Assembly (NCBI RefSeq): GCF_947496985.1
Contig: NZ_CANMEZ010000005.1
Span: forward strand, 248,001-312,000
DNA length: 64,000 bases
From: an uncultured Kordia sp.
GTDB lineage: Bacteria; Bacteroidota; Bacteroidia; Flavobacteriales; Flavobacteriaceae
Reading direction: 5' to 3'
This document shows, piece after piece, positions 9,430 to 19,069 of the stretch (position 1 is the stretch's first letter; every line of letters begins with the position of its first letter). The notes beneath the pieces are model-generated. The model did no database searches and was not told where the DNA came from. It saw only the letters and a program-made list of their open reading frames with translations. The translations under genes and the position numbers were made by a program.

Positions 9430-10785
9430 TTAAAAAATCAACGAAAAAATGGCGGCAACAGTAAATCCTGTAAGTGCAAGTAGTGTAGTCATCATTGTCC
9501 AACTTTTAAAAGTTTCTTTTTCGGTCAAGCCTAAATATTTACTCACCAACCAAAAGCCACTATCGTTTACATGAGAAGCAATAGACGCACCTGCGGCAAT
9601 AGAAATAACTAACAATGCTTTATCAATAGCTGAAATATCAATAGCTAACAAAGGAGCCGTAATTCCTGCAGCAGTAATCATTGCTACAGTTGCCGAACCT
9701 TGAAGTAAACGAACTAAAGCAGCAGCTATAAACGAAAATAATAAGATGCTAACACCTTTATCTGCAAAATAGTTGGCTAGCATTTCCCCAGTTCCAGTAT
9801 TGACTAAAACTTGCTTAAAAACGCCTCCAGCACCTGTCAATAAAATAATGATTCCAGCGGGTCCCATAGATTTTGTAGTAATGTCCAATAATTTTTCTTT
9901 GGTGAAACCTCTACGAATACCTAACAAATACCAAGCGACTAAATTTGCTAAAATTAAAGCTGTAAATGGATGCCCAATCATGCCAAGCCAATTCTTGACA
10001 TCTACAGGAATGGTTTCTGGTTCAAATAGTTTACTATTTAAAACCGTATTACTCACAATCAATACAATAGGAATTCCAATAATGGAAAGAATCATTCCTA
10101 CGGATGGATAATTTTTTATAACATCAGAATGATCATCTTCTTCAATTTCGGATTTTGGCGCTTCTACAAAGATTTTATTTGCGATATATTTTCCAAAAAG
10201 TGGTCCACACACAATTGCCGTTGGAAGTCCAACTAAAAAACCAAATAAAATAACCCAGCCTAAATCTGCTTTTAAAATATCTGCAACAGCGACAGGTCCT
10301 GGTGTTGGTGGAATAAACGCATGCGTAATTGCCAAACCAGCTAATAATGGAATTGCATAGAGTAATAATGATTTTTTTGTTTTTCGCTGTAGCGAATAGA
10401 GTAGTGGTACTAAAATGATAAATGCTACATCAAAAAATACGGGAATCGCAATAAAAAATCCTGTAATCACCATAGACCAAGAAGCATTTTTTTCTCCAAA
10501 CTGTTTTAGCAAATAAGAAGCCAATGCTTTTGCGCCGCCCGAATGTTCTAAAATAGCACCAAACATTGCACCCAAACCAACGACGACAGCTACAAAACCT
10601 AAGGTATTTCCCATACCGTCTTTCATGGTTACAATAATATCAGCAGGTTTCATTCCTGAAATAACTCCAACTGCAATACTTGCAATTAATAACGCAACAA
10701 ACGCTTGAATTTTAAGTCTAAGAATTAAAAATAATAAAATGGCAATGCCAATAAATACTGCTGAAATTAAATAATAATCAATCAT
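9430..10785 (-). CDS. gntP: GntP-family gluconate:H+ symporter
   Basis: This 451-residue inner membrane permease has about 12 hydrophobic helices and the GntP-family features GMGNTLGFVAVVVGLGAMFGAILEHSGGA near residue 60 and ITHAFIPPTPGPVAVADILKADLG near residue 155. The C-terminal HVNDSGFWLVSKYLG segment is also diagnostic. The length is typical. It would import gluconate (or a related sugar acid) by proton symport. It is the last gene of the minus-strand operon, 6 bp after gnd, and follows gluconokinase, which supports gluconate as substrate. No terminator hairpin was found in the short convergent gap after it. Confidence 0.93.
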   Translation of the reverse strand: MIDYYLISAVFIGIAILLFLILRLKIQAFVALLIASIAVGVISGMKPADIIVTMKDGMGNTLGFVAVVVGLGAMFGAILEHSGGAKALASYLLKQFGEKNASWSMVITGFFIAIPVFFDVAFIILVPLLYSLQRKTKKSLLLYAIPLLAGLAITHAFIPPTPGPVAVADILKADLGWVILFGFLVGLPTAIVCGPLFGKYIANKIFVEAPKSEIEEDDHSDVIKNYPSVGMILSIIGIPIVLIVSNTVLNSKLFEPETIPVDVKNWLGMIGHPFTALILANLVAWYLLGIRRGFTKEKLLDITTKSMGPAGIIILLTGAGGVFKQVLVNTGTGEMLANYFADKGVSILLFSFIAAALVRLLQGSATVAMITAAGITAPLLAIDISAIDKALLVISIAAGASIASHVNDSGFWLVSKYLGLTEKETFKSWTMMTTLLALTGFTVAAIFSLIF

Positions 10786-10791
10786 AGTTGG

Positions 10792-12183
10792 TTACCAGTT
10801 TGTGTGAAAAAAATTGCTATTATCTATGTCGTTTCGTTGATAAGTATGTGCGCCAAAATAATCACGTTGCGCCTGAATGATATTTGCGGATGAATTAGCC
10901 GTTGTCATTGAAATCCAATAGTTATAAGCCGCGCTAAACGTGTCTAATGAAATTCTGTTATTCAATCTATATTGTAATACTTTTACGATATATTTTTCAG
11001 AATTTCGGAGTGCTTCAAATGTTTTTTTGTCTTCAAAATAATTCGAATGATTTTGTAGAATTTCTATTGAATCGTCCATGAATTGTGAACGAATGATGCA
11101 ACCATTTGTCCAAATACGAGCAATTTCAGAAAGATTCAATGTCCAGTTGTATTGTTTTGATGCTTCTTGAATCAATTCAAATCCTTGTTGATGATTGATG
11201 ATTCTTGCAAAACGATATGCTTTTTCTAAATAACTGTATTCTATACCTTCAGAGACATTCGATTTTTTAAATGATTTCGATAAAGTAACTCTTTGTTCTT
11301 TGAAAGCAGAAACATAGCGTGCAAAAACAGCTGAAGAAATCATAGTTGACGGCATTCCAATATCTAAAGCGGCTTTGCTAGACCACGATCCAGTTCCTTT
11401 GCTAAGCGCTTTATCTAGTATTCGATCTATGATATACTCATGACCTTCTTTTTTACGTAAAATAGCAATTGTAATTTCTAGTAAATAACTTGCTTCACTA
11501 CGTGTATTCCAATCACTTAGAATACTTGCAATTTCTTCGTTTGTATGTGTTTTTTTCAATATTGAATAGATTTCTGCGAGCAATTGCATTTCAGCATATT
11601 CAATACCGTTGTGCACCATTTTTACAAAATGTCCAGCACCATCAGTTCCTACATGAACACAACACGGTTTGTTATTTTTATCTTTTGCGGCAATTTTTTC
11701 TAAAATAGGAGAGATATGTGTGTATGCTTCTAAACTTCCTCCTGGCATTATGGAAGGACCTTTACGAGCGCCTTCTTCACCTCCGGAAATTCCACAACCC
11801 ACAAAGTGTATGTTTTTTGAAGCTAAACTTTCTGTTCTTCTAATCGTATCTTTATATAACGAATTTCCGCCATCAATAATAATATCATCATCTTCTAGAA
11901 AAGGTAATAATTGCGCAACAACGGCATCAATTGCTTTTCCAGCTTTGATCATCAATAAAATTTTACGCGGTCTTTTAATAGATCTTACAAATTCGGTAAT
12001 ATCAGTATATCCAGCAAGATTTTCATATGTTGAATGTTGTTGGATAAATTCAGAAACAATATGTGCTTCGTCTGCTTCAGTTCTGTTGTAAACGGATATG
12101 GAAAAATCATTGTCAGCAACATTTAAGCTGATACTTTTTCCCATCACGCCTAAACCTATTAAGCCGAAATCTGTTTTATGCAT
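10792..12183 (-). CDS. gnd: 6-phosphogluconate dehydrogenase, decarboxylating
   Basis: This 463-residue enzyme oxidises and decarboxylates 6-phosphogluconate to ribulose 5-phosphate, normally with NADP+. The Rossmann motif GLIGLGVMGKS is at the N-terminus. The 6PGDH signature GCGISGGEEGARKGPSIMPGG is near residue 130, and the catalytic HVGTDGAGHFVKMVHNGIEYAEMQ region lies near residues 176-200. The all-helical dimerisation domain makes up the rest, and the length is in the normal range. The start overlaps the end of gntK by 8 bp and the gene is 6 bp ahead of gntP. It channels imported gluconate into the pentose phosphate pathway. Confidence 0.95.
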   Translation of the reverse strand: MHKTDFGLIGLGVMGKSISLNVADNDFSISVYNRTEADEAHIVSEFIQQHSTYENLAGYTDITEFVRSIKRPRKILLMIKAGKAIDAVVAQLLPFLEDDDIIIDGGNSLYKDTIRRTESLASKNIHFVGCGISGGEEGARKGPSIMPGGSLEAYTHISPILEKIAAKDKNNKPCCVHVGTDGAGHFVKMVHNGIEYAEMQLLAEIYSILKKTHTNEEIASILSDWNTRSEASYLLEITIAILRKKEGHEYIIDRILDKALSKGTGSWSSKAALDIGMPSTMISSAVFARYVSAFKEQRVTLSKSFKKSNVSEGIEYSYLEKAYRFARIINHQQGFELIQEASKQYNWTLNLSEIARIWTNGCIIRSQFMDDSIEILQNHSNYFEDKKTFEALRNSEKYIVKVLQYRLNNRISLDTFSAAYNYWISMTTANSSANIIQAQRDYFGAHTYQRNDIDNSNFFHTNW

Positions 12184-12670
12184 TTGTGTGTAATTTTTCT
12201 ATAATTTCAGTAACAATCTCTTCTCGTTCTTTTTCAATACAGATGTGAAATCCATAGGTAGGAATTTCAAGTGTATCAAATTGTGATTGCAATAAGGTCG
12301 ATTTCATAAAGTGTTGCTCCCGTTGTTCTAAACGTTGTTGAATTACTTTGTACTTTCCCGTAAGGAAAACCCAATCAATAGTATTTATGTGCGTAGCAAG
12401 AATTTTACGATAAGATTCTTTTAAAGCCGAACATGCGAGGACTGCGCCATCACTTATTGACCAGTATTTAATGTTTGAAGCTAAGATTTCCAACCAAGGT
12501 TTTCTATCAATATCATTCAGCGGAATGTGTTGCTTCATTTTTTCAATATTGGCTTTCGGGTGAAAATCGTCACCGTCAAAAAAAGGAAGCTTTAGTTGTG
12601 TAGCAATACTTTTTCCAACGGTTGTTTTTCCGCAACCACTGACGCCCATTATAATAATGATACGTGCCAT
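12176..12670 (-). CDS. gntK: Gluconokinase
   Basis: This 164-residue P-loop kinase phosphorylates gluconate to 6-phosphogluconate. The Walker A motif GVSGCGKTT occurs at residues 8-16. The family-specific FFDGDDFHPKANIEKMKQHIPLNDIDRKPWL segment follows near residues 30-60, along with ALKESYRKIL near residue 83. The length is that of GntK/IdnK enzymes. The gene overlaps gnd by 8 bp and starts directly at the stop of the upstream GH3 gene with no gap, so it is co-translated with both neighbours. Confidence 0.95.
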   Translation of the reverse strand: MARIIIIMGVSGCGKTTVGKSIATQLKLPFFDGDDFHPKANIEKMKQHIPLNDIDRKPWLEILASNIKYWSISDGAVLACSALKESYRKILATHINTIDWVFLTGKYKVIQQRLEQREQHFMKSTLLQSQFDTLEIPTYGFHICIEKEREEIVTEIIEKLHTNA

Positions 12671-14950
12671 TTATTTTTTTAAATAAAATGAACTTTGCAA
12701 TCCTGATGCGGCATTTGGACCAATCCAAACATTGAATTTTCCTTCTTCGGCTGCATTGATCATTTTAGAATTCACAAATTTTAAATCTTCTGACGAAATT
12801 TTAAAACTTACTTCTTTCGTTTCACCGCTTTTTAGCGATACATGCTCAAAACCTTTTAGTTCTCGAATTGGTCTTGTTATGCTTCCAACAAGATCTTGTA
12901 CATAGAGTTGTACAAGTTCTTTTCCATCTTTTTTTCCTGTATTTGTTACAGAAGCGGTAATTGTGAGTTCTTCGTTGAAGTTTATTGTTTCTTTAGAAAT
13001 AGTTATGTTGTCGTATTTAAAATCTGTGTATGATAAGCCATATCCAAACGGGAAATGTGGCGTGTATCCAATGTCTAAATAGTGCGAATCGTTTCCTAAT
13101 GAACTTTGCCAAGCTCCGATAGCAATGCTGTCCATATGTACGTATTCGTCAGGAATTGCTGGTCTTCCTGTATTTTTGTGATTGTAGAAGTATGGCAATT
13201 GCCCTGCATTTTTAGGCCAAGAAACAGGCAATCTACCTTCAGGTTGACTAATTCCGTAAATAATTTCGTGTATAGCTTCTCCTCCCATAGTTCCAGGATG
13301 CCAAGCCATTACTACCGCATCTACATCATCAATAATGTTTGTAATCGTAATTGGTCTTCCAGCCATGATTACCAATACAATTGGTTTTCCTGTTTTTGCA
13401 AGTTGTTTTAATAATTGTATTTGTGCGCCTGGCAAATCAATGTTTGATCTACTATGTGCTTCTCCTGATAAAATGGCTTCTTCACCTCCAAAAAATAGGA
13501 TTACATCTGAGTTTTTTGCAGTACTAATAGCTTTGGAAAAACCTTTGGTTGTTTTATCTCTACTATGTGTCAACCCTTCAACAAATTGATAGTTAATATT
13601 GGCTTTTTTGAACGCATCAATTGGTGTTACAGTATGTTCACGTTCGCCATCAAATGACCAAGTTCCTAATTGTTCGTGTGGTTTGTTTGCCAATGGACCT
13701 ATAACAGCTACTTTTGTTGTGTTTGTTAATGGAAGCACATTTTTATTCTTTAATAAAACCGTACTTTTTATAGCCGCTTTTTTAGCTTCCGCTAGATGTG
13801 CTTCTGCATATAGATTTCCTGTGTGATCTTTTGGAATGTATGGGTTTTCAAATAGATTTAGTTGTAATTTGATACGAAGAATATTTCGCACGAAATCATC
13901 TAGCTGTGCTTCTGAAACTTTTCCTTCTGCAATTAAATCTTTTAGATTGTTTTCATATGATTTACTAGTCATTTCCATATCTAAACCAGCTGTTGCTGAT
14001 AATTCTGCGGCATGTTTTTCGTCTCTTGCAAAACCATGTGCTGTCATTTCTATAGTAGAATCCCAGTCGCTTACAACAAAACCATTAAACCCTAATTCAC
14101 CACGTAATACATCTTTTAATAAAAACTCATTTCCAGTTACAGGTATTCCATTTACTTCATTGAAAGAAGTCATTACCGTTGCTGCTCCTGCATTTACGGC
14201 AGCTTGAAAAGGAGGTAAGTATATATTTCTAAGTAAAGGTTCTGACATGTTTACCGTATTGTAATCACGCCCACCAATAGCAGCTCCGTAACCAATAAAG
14301 TGTTTAGCACAAGCGGCAATACTTGTTGGATTACTTAAATCATTTCCTTGAAAACCTTCTACATATGCTTTTCCTAAAATAGAAGCTAGGTATGGATCTT
14401 CTCCAGGAGACTCAGCAATTCGTCCCCAACGACTGTCTCTTGCAATGTCTAACATTGGTGCAAATGTCCAGCGAATTCCTGCAGAACTAGATTCGTAGGC
14501 AGCAATTTCAGATGATTTTTTAGCAGTCTCAGCATCAAAAGAAGCTGCTAAACCGAGTGGAATAGGGAAAATCGTTTTGAAGCCATGAATTACATCACGC
14601 GCAAATATTAACGGAATTCCATTTGGACTTTCTTCAACTGCAATGCGTTGTAATTCTTCTACATATTCCAGATTCATTACATTTAAGAATGCGCCAATTT
14701 CACCATTTCTAACAGCGGTTTTTAATTCTTCAGGTAATTGACCTTTTACTCTGCTTGAAGTTCCTCGTAAATTGGTTTGTCCAATTTTTTCTTCAAGTGT
14801 CATTTTAGCCAGTATTTCATTGACTTTACTTTCTACTTTATCATTTGTAGCACTTGCTGTTGGTACTGTTTTTTCTTCATTTGCACAGTTGATTAGTAAT
14901 AAACTAAAGAGTACAAAAAAGATTGATTTTGTAAGTTGTTGGAGTTTCAT
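12671..14950 (-). CDS. GH3 family beta-glucosidase-type lipoprotein (BglX-like)
   Basis: This 759-residue exported glycosidase probably removes terminal beta-linked glucose (or a similar sugar) from oligosaccharides outside the cytoplasm. The signal peptide ends in a lipobox with Cys22 (LLLINCANEE). The GH3 N-terminal barrel runs from about 45 to 370, with KHFIGYGAAIGGRDYN and the nucleophile Asp in FNGFVVSDWDS. The C-terminal alpha/beta sandwich contains the GGEEAILSGEAHSR acid/base region. A fibronectin type III-like domain completes the protein from about 655. This is the full BglX layout. The gene abuts gntK and lies 42 bp after the SMP-30 gene. The exact linkage specificity is not readable. 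Confidence 0.93.
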   Translation of the reverse strand: MKLQQLTKSIFFVLFSLLLINCANEEKTVPTASATNDKVESKVNEILAKMTLEEKIGQTNLRGTSSRVKGQLPEELKTAVRNGEIGAFLNVMNLEYVEELQRIAVEESPNGIPLIFARDVIHGFKTIFPIPLGLAASFDAETAKKSSEIAAYESSSAGIRWTFAPMLDIARDSRWGRIAESPGEDPYLASILGKAYVEGFQGNDLSNPTSIAACAKHFIGYGAAIGGRDYNTVNMSEPLLRNIYLPPFQAAVNAGAATVMTSFNEVNGIPVTGNEFLLKDVLRGELGFNGFVVSDWDSTIEMTAHGFARDEKHAAELSATAGLDMEMTSKSYENNLKDLIAEGKVSEAQLDDFVRNILRIKLQLNLFENPYIPKDHTGNLYAEAHLAEAKKAAIKSTVLLKNKNVLPLTNTTKVAVIGPLANKPHEQLGTWSFDGEREHTVTPIDAFKKANINYQFVEGLTHSRDKTTKGFSKAISTAKNSDVILFFGGEEAILSGEAHSRSNIDLPGAQIQLLKQLAKTGKPIVLVIMAGRPITITNIIDDVDAVVMAWHPGTMGGEAIHEIIYGISQPEGRLPVSWPKNAGQLPYFYNHKNTGRPAIPDEYVHMDSIAIGAWQSSLGNDSHYLDIGYTPHFPFGYGLSYTDFKYDNITISKETINFNEELTITASVTNTGKKDGKELVQLYVQDLVGSITRPIRELKGFEHVSLKSGETKEVSFKISSEDLKFVNSKMINAAEEGKFNVWIGPNAASGLQSSFYLKK

Positions 14951-14992
14951 ATTAAATACGATTAATACTATGGTTGGTTGTTAGTTTAAATT

Positions 14993-15958
14993 TTATTTAA
15001 AGAAGTTGCTTTTTACACCTTTTACGCCAGGGTTCACTTTGAATACTGAACCTGCAAGTGGATATTTTTTGAGTTCTTCTTCTGTCATATCTAGTTTGGC
15101 AGAAGTGATGAAGAGCGTTTCTAAATTATCACCGCCAAATGCACAAGAAGTAACATTGTGTGCAGGAACTTCTATTTTTCGAAGTAATTTTCCAGTTTTT
15201 GGATTGAATCGGATAACTGCATTTCCATTCCACATTCCAACCCAAACCATATCTTCTGCATCAATGGTCATTCCGTCAGGAAAACCTAAATCTGTTGAAA
15301 TTTCAACTGCGACACGTTCATTCGAAATATTTCCTGTAGCATTGTCATAATCGTATGCTTTTATTTGTGAAGTTGGCGTGTCAATATAATACATTGTTTT
15401 TTTGTCTTTTGTCCAAACAATTCCATTAGAGATCGTTACACTGTCAATTTTTGTAGTAACAGCAGCATCATTTTGAATCGTAAACAGTTTTGCTTTTCCT
15501 TTTTCTTGTTGCCAATTCATTGAACCTACCCATAGTCTTCCAGCAGGATCACATTTTCCATCGTTGAGTCTGCAACCTGTTAATGCTTCTTTCATGTCTG
15601 CAAACACAGTTGTTTGTCCTGTGTTAAGATTCATGGTGTAAATTCCATCAACCAAAGCAATCAATGCTTCGTCTTTGTTTTTAGGAACTACTGTTCCAAT
15701 TTGTGAAGCTGTTGAAAACGAACGATTTTGCTTCGTTTTTGGATTCAACATGTTTAATGATTTCCCTTCAATGTCAATCCAGAATAATTCATTGGTTTCA
15801 TGATTCCAAATAGCACCTTCCCCTAATGCTGCGTCAACTTGATAGGCTACAGTTACTTCGTTTGTTTTAATTGTATCCATAGATTTTTCAGGTTGTTTTT
15901 TATTTGAATTGCAGCTTACAAATACAGTAGCTGCTATGATGAGAATATATTTTTTCAT
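14993..15958 (-). CDS. SMP-30/gluconolactonase-family lipoprotein
   Basis: This 321-residue six-bladed beta-propeller lactonase is predicted to open gluconolactone (or a similar sugar lactone) to the acid. A lipoprotein signal ends at Cys16 (ATVFVSCNSN), so it is anchored in the envelope. SMP-30 hallmarks are the metal-ligand Glu in ALGEGAIWNHETNELFWIDIEG, TGCRLNDGKCDPAGRLWVGSM with the conserved Asn-Asp, SNGIVWTKDKKTMYYIDT, and DLGFPDGMTIDAEDMVWVGMW. Its place between two exported GH3 enzymes and gntK/gnd/gntP supports gluconolactone as substrate. The enzyme that would make the lactone is not in the window. Confidence 0.9.
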   Translation of the reverse strand: MKKYILIIAATVFVSCNSNKKQPEKSMDTIKTNEVTVAYQVDAALGEGAIWNHETNELFWIDIEGKSLNMLNPKTKQNRSFSTASQIGTVVPKNKDEALIALVDGIYTMNLNTGQTTVFADMKEALTGCRLNDGKCDPAGRLWVGSMNWQQEKGKAKLFTIQNDAAVTTKIDSVTISNGIVWTKDKKTMYYIDTPTSQIKAYDYDNATGNISNERVAVEISTDLGFPDGMTIDAEDMVWVGMWNGNAVIRFNPKTGKLLRKIEVPAHNVTSCAFGGDNLETLFITSAKLDMTEEELKKYPLAGSVFKVNPGVKGVKSNFFK

Positions 15959-15984
15959 GTTAGTTGATTCGATTTTTATACGTT

Positions 15985-16851
15985 TTATTTTGATTTAGAA
16001 AATAACCAAGTAATTAATTCTTGCTCTTTAAACGCTTCTTTAAAAGCGTCTCCATGTTGGGTATTTTCATATTCTGTATAGGTTACGTCTGCATTTTTTT
16101 CTGATAATAGTTTATACATGTTTCGCGAACCTTCTACAGGATTCCATTTGTCAATGTTTCCGTGGAAAATCCAGAAAGGAATGTGTTTTATAGTTTCAAT
16201 TTGTGAAGGATCAGAATAACCAGCCATTGGAACAGCTGCAGCAAATAATTGTGGTTTTCTAGCAACAAATTCCCAAGTACCAAATCCGCCCATTGACAAT
16301 CCTAGAATATAGATTCTATTTGCATCAATATTGTTGTTCTGGATTGTTTTTTCAATTAATTCTAGCGCAGCTTCACCAGATTCGGAAGGTGTTGGATTAA
16401 TGTGATACGAACCATCTTTTCCTAATCCTTCAAATGGAGTTTCAGGGGTATTTCCTATCCATTTTGCCCATTCTTCATTTTTTGTTTTATCCGAACATTG
16501 CGGAACCAAGATATAGCAAGGATAGTTGGCTTGCATTTCATTGGTTAAGAGTGAGTTTTTATTCGTGATAAATCCAGCTTCATGATATATTTGCGAACCA
16601 TTGTCCGTTCCACGATCTCCGCGTCCGTGTAAAAATATAATGAGTGATTTTTTTTGATTGGTTGCATCGTCAGGACTGAATAGACGATATGGCATTTCTA
16701 ATCCATTAGAAGCTTTGAATGTATTTTTTACTAATAACGCATCAATCTTTTCAGGAGTTAGCGTTTCCGATTCTTTTTCTTTGGAATTGCTTTTACACCC
16801 TAAAACAAATAGTAATAATAATAGAATTGATACCTTTTTGAATACTTTCAT
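15985..16851 (-). CDS. Exported alpha/beta-hydrolase, carboxylesterase/PHB-depolymerase-like lipoprotein
   Basis: This 288-residue serine hydrolase carries a lipoprotein signal (LLFVLGCKSNS, Cys19). The oxyanion segment LIIFLHGRGDRGTDN lies near residue 70, the nucleophile elbow GLSMGGFG near residue 185, the acid in FHGNIDKWNPVEGSRNMY near 230, and the His in NTQHGDAF near 263. This is the complete triad of the phospholipase/carboxylesterase and PHB-depolymerase-like group that is common in Bacteroidota polysaccharide loci. There it may remove acyl groups from glycans. It lies 16 bp after the GH3 gene and 26 bp before the SMP-30 gene. The substrate is unknown; sugar-ester cleavage is inferred from context. 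Confidence 0.85.
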   Translation of the reverse strand: MKVFKKVSILLLLLFVLGCKSNSKEKESETLTPEKIDALLVKNTFKASNGLEMPYRLFSPDDATNQKKSLIIFLHGRGDRGTDNGSQIYHEAGFITNKNSLLTNEMQANYPCYILVPQCSDKTKNEEWAKWIGNTPETPFEGLGKDGSYHINPTPSESGEAALELIEKTIQNNNIDANRIYILGLSMGGFGTWEFVARKPQLFAAAVPMAGYSDPSQIETIKHIPFWIFHGNIDKWNPVEGSRNMYKLLSEKNADVTYTEYENTQHGDAFKEAFKEQELITWLFSKSK

Positions 16852-16867
16852 ACTTTAATGTAAGTAT

Positions 16868-19069
16868 TTATTTTACAGTTATTTTAAGCTTTTTTGATAT
16901 GTTGTTGGAAGCATTTCCAACATAGATTTCATATCCACCTTCTTCAATATTCCAATCTGAAATTGATTCGTCATAGAAAGCCAATTTATTAACATCAATT
17001 GTGATAGAAACTTTTTGCGTTTCACCGCTTTTAAGATACACTTTTGAAAACCCTTTGAGTTCTTTTATAGCTCTTTTTACTTTAGATTTTGATTTTCCTA
17101 CGTATACTTGAATAACTTCGGCACCATCAATACTTCCTGTATTTGTTACATCACAAGTAACTGTAATTGTACCGTTTTTAGCATATTTCTTATTATTAAC
17201 AGCTACATTTTTAATATTAAAGTCAGTATATGACATTCCATAGCCAAATGCATATAATGGATCTATTTTCTTAGTATCGTGCCAACGGTAGCCAACTAAA
17301 ATATCTTCTTTGTATTCTTGTGTTAAATTTACACCAGGATAAGAAGATGCTCCAAATGAGTGTGCTCCATTATCTGTTAGTTTTTTAGGAAATGAAAATG
17401 GTAATTTTCCTGAAGGATTTACATCACCACTTATTACATCTGCGATAGCATGACCAGCCATAGAGCCTAAGTACCATGTTTGTATAACGCCATCAACTTT
17501 ATCTAGCCAAGGCATATCGACGGCGTTTCCTGTAATTAACACAAATCCTATATTCTTATTTACTTTTTTGATCTCGTTGATGAGTTCTTCTTGTCCGAAT
17601 GGTAACTCGTATTGTCTTCTGTCGTCACCTTCACAATCTTGTAAGTGACTTTTACTTAAACCGCCAACAAAAAGGACGATATCTGCTTTTTTAGCTGTTT
17701 TAATTGCTTCAATTTTTAATGAATCTGCATCATATGGAGAAGGTAATATTTCGTCATATACAGAAGCTCCAGAAGCAAATCCCATACTGTGAATGATTTT
17801 TGCATTTTTATAACGCGCTTTTAACCCTTCTAGTGGAGAGATTTCAAATTTTGGTTTTAATTCTGATGAACCACCACCAGCAGTCATTGATCGTGTTGCG
17901 TTTTCACCAATTACTGCAATTGTAATATTTTTATCGTCTTTTATAGGGAAGAAGTTATTGTCATTTTTCAATAAAACAATTCCTTCGGTAGCTACTTTTC
18001 TAGCTACTTCATGATGTTCTACGTTGTTTGCTCTTCCAAGTGGACGATTGCTACTCATGTTTGTACGATACATTAAACGTAGTATTCTTCTAACTTTATC
18101 ATCAACTACGGATTCTGCAATTTCTCCGTTTTTTAACGCTTTTAGGAAAGGAGATGCTAAGTAGTATTGGTCGTAATGATTTGCAGTTGTTGTTCCTAAA
18201 CCATCGGTTCCTGTACCCATTTCAAGATCTAAACCATTTAGAGCAGCTTTTTTGGTATCGTGTGCAGAACTCCAATCACTAATTACAACTCCGTCAAATT
18301 TCCAATCTCCTTTTAATATTTTTTTAGTTAAGAATGCATGATGCGTTGTGTATTCTCCACGAAATTTATTGTACGCGCCCATAATAGCCCATACATTTCC
18401 TTCCTGAACGGCTGCTTTAAAAGCAGGTAAATAAATTTCATATAAAGCTCTATCACTTACTTCAACATTAATTAAGTCACGTTTGTGTTCCTGATTATTT
18501 AAAGCATAATGCTTTACGCATGCTGCAACGCCATTTTTTTGAACACCTTTGATATATGGAACTACCATGGTAGATGCCAAGAATGGATCTTCTCCCATGT
18601 ATTCAAAATTACGTCCATTCATTGGTGTTCTGTATATGTTTACACCAGGACCTAATAGCACATCTTTTTTTCTGTAACGAGCTTCTTCTCCTAGATTGAA
18701 TCCAAATTCACCAGCGAGTGTTGGATTAAATGTTGATGCTAAACAGGTTAATGCAGGAAATGCAGTGATGGAATCATTTGTCCAACCTGCATATGCCCAA
18801 TCATCCCAACTTATTTCAGCACGAACTCCATGTGGACCATCTGCCATCCATATTTCAGGAATTCCTAAACGTTCTACTCCTTTGGTACTGAATTTTGATT
18901 GTGCATGACACATGGCAACTTTTTCTTCGAGCGTTAATTTTGCCAGAATGGATTCAATTTTTGCTTCCATCTCATGCTGTTTTGATTCTTGTGATTGTAC
19001 TTGTATAGTTGTAAAGATCGTTAAAGAAAAACAAATAATTACAGTATAGTATTTTGAAACGAAATTCAT
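16868..19069 (-). CDS. Secreted GH3 family glycosidase
   Basis: This 733-residue GH3 enzyme is the first gene of the minus-strand sugar operon. A Sec signal peptide runs to about residue 27 (TTIQVQSQ) with no lipobox, so it should be periplasmic or released. The barrel shows IWMADGPHGVR, the KHYALNNQEHKRD ligand loop and the nucleophile in FDGVVISDWSSAHD. The second domain contains GGLSKSHLQDCEGDDR, and a C-terminal fibronectin type III-like domain begins near 630 (ITVTCDVTNTG). The DWSSAH and NNQE motifs place it in a different GH3 subgroup from the BglX-like enzyme downstream, so the two may act on different linkages. The exact substrate is unassigned. Confidence 0.93.
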   Translation of the reverse strand: MNFVSKYYTVIICFSLTIFTTIQVQSQESKQHEMEAKIESILAKLTLEEKVAMCHAQSKFSTKGVERLGIPEIWMADGPHGVRAEISWDDWAYAGWTNDSITAFPALTCLASTFNPTLAGEFGFNLGEEARYRKKDVLLGPGVNIYRTPMNGRNFEYMGEDPFLASTMVVPYIKGVQKNGVAACVKHYALNNQEHKRDLINVEVSDRALYEIYLPAFKAAVQEGNVWAIMGAYNKFRGEYTTHHAFLTKKILKGDWKFDGVVISDWSSAHDTKKAALNGLDLEMGTGTDGLGTTTANHYDQYYLASPFLKALKNGEIAESVVDDKVRRILRLMYRTNMSSNRPLGRANNVEHHEVARKVATEGIVLLKNDNNFFPIKDDKNITIAVIGENATRSMTAGGGSSELKPKFEISPLEGLKARYKNAKIIHSMGFASGASVYDEILPSPYDADSLKIEAIKTAKKADIVLFVGGLSKSHLQDCEGDDRRQYELPFGQEELINEIKKVNKNIGFVLITGNAVDMPWLDKVDGVIQTWYLGSMAGHAIADVISGDVNPSGKLPFSFPKKLTDNGAHSFGASSYPGVNLTQEYKEDILVGYRWHDTKKIDPLYAFGYGMSYTDFNIKNVAVNNKKYAKNGTITVTCDVTNTGSIDGAEVIQVYVGKSKSKVKRAIKELKGFSKVYLKSGETQKVSITIDVNKLAFYDESISDWNIEEGGYEIYVGNASNNISKKLKITVK

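Noticed and set aside
9405-9430. TGTCATTTCGAAGGCAATCGAGAACT, reminiscent of an intergenic repeat seen in Bacteroidota
   Set aside because: Only one partial copy was seen in the window and there is no pairing arm; it cannot be called a repeat from this sequence alone.
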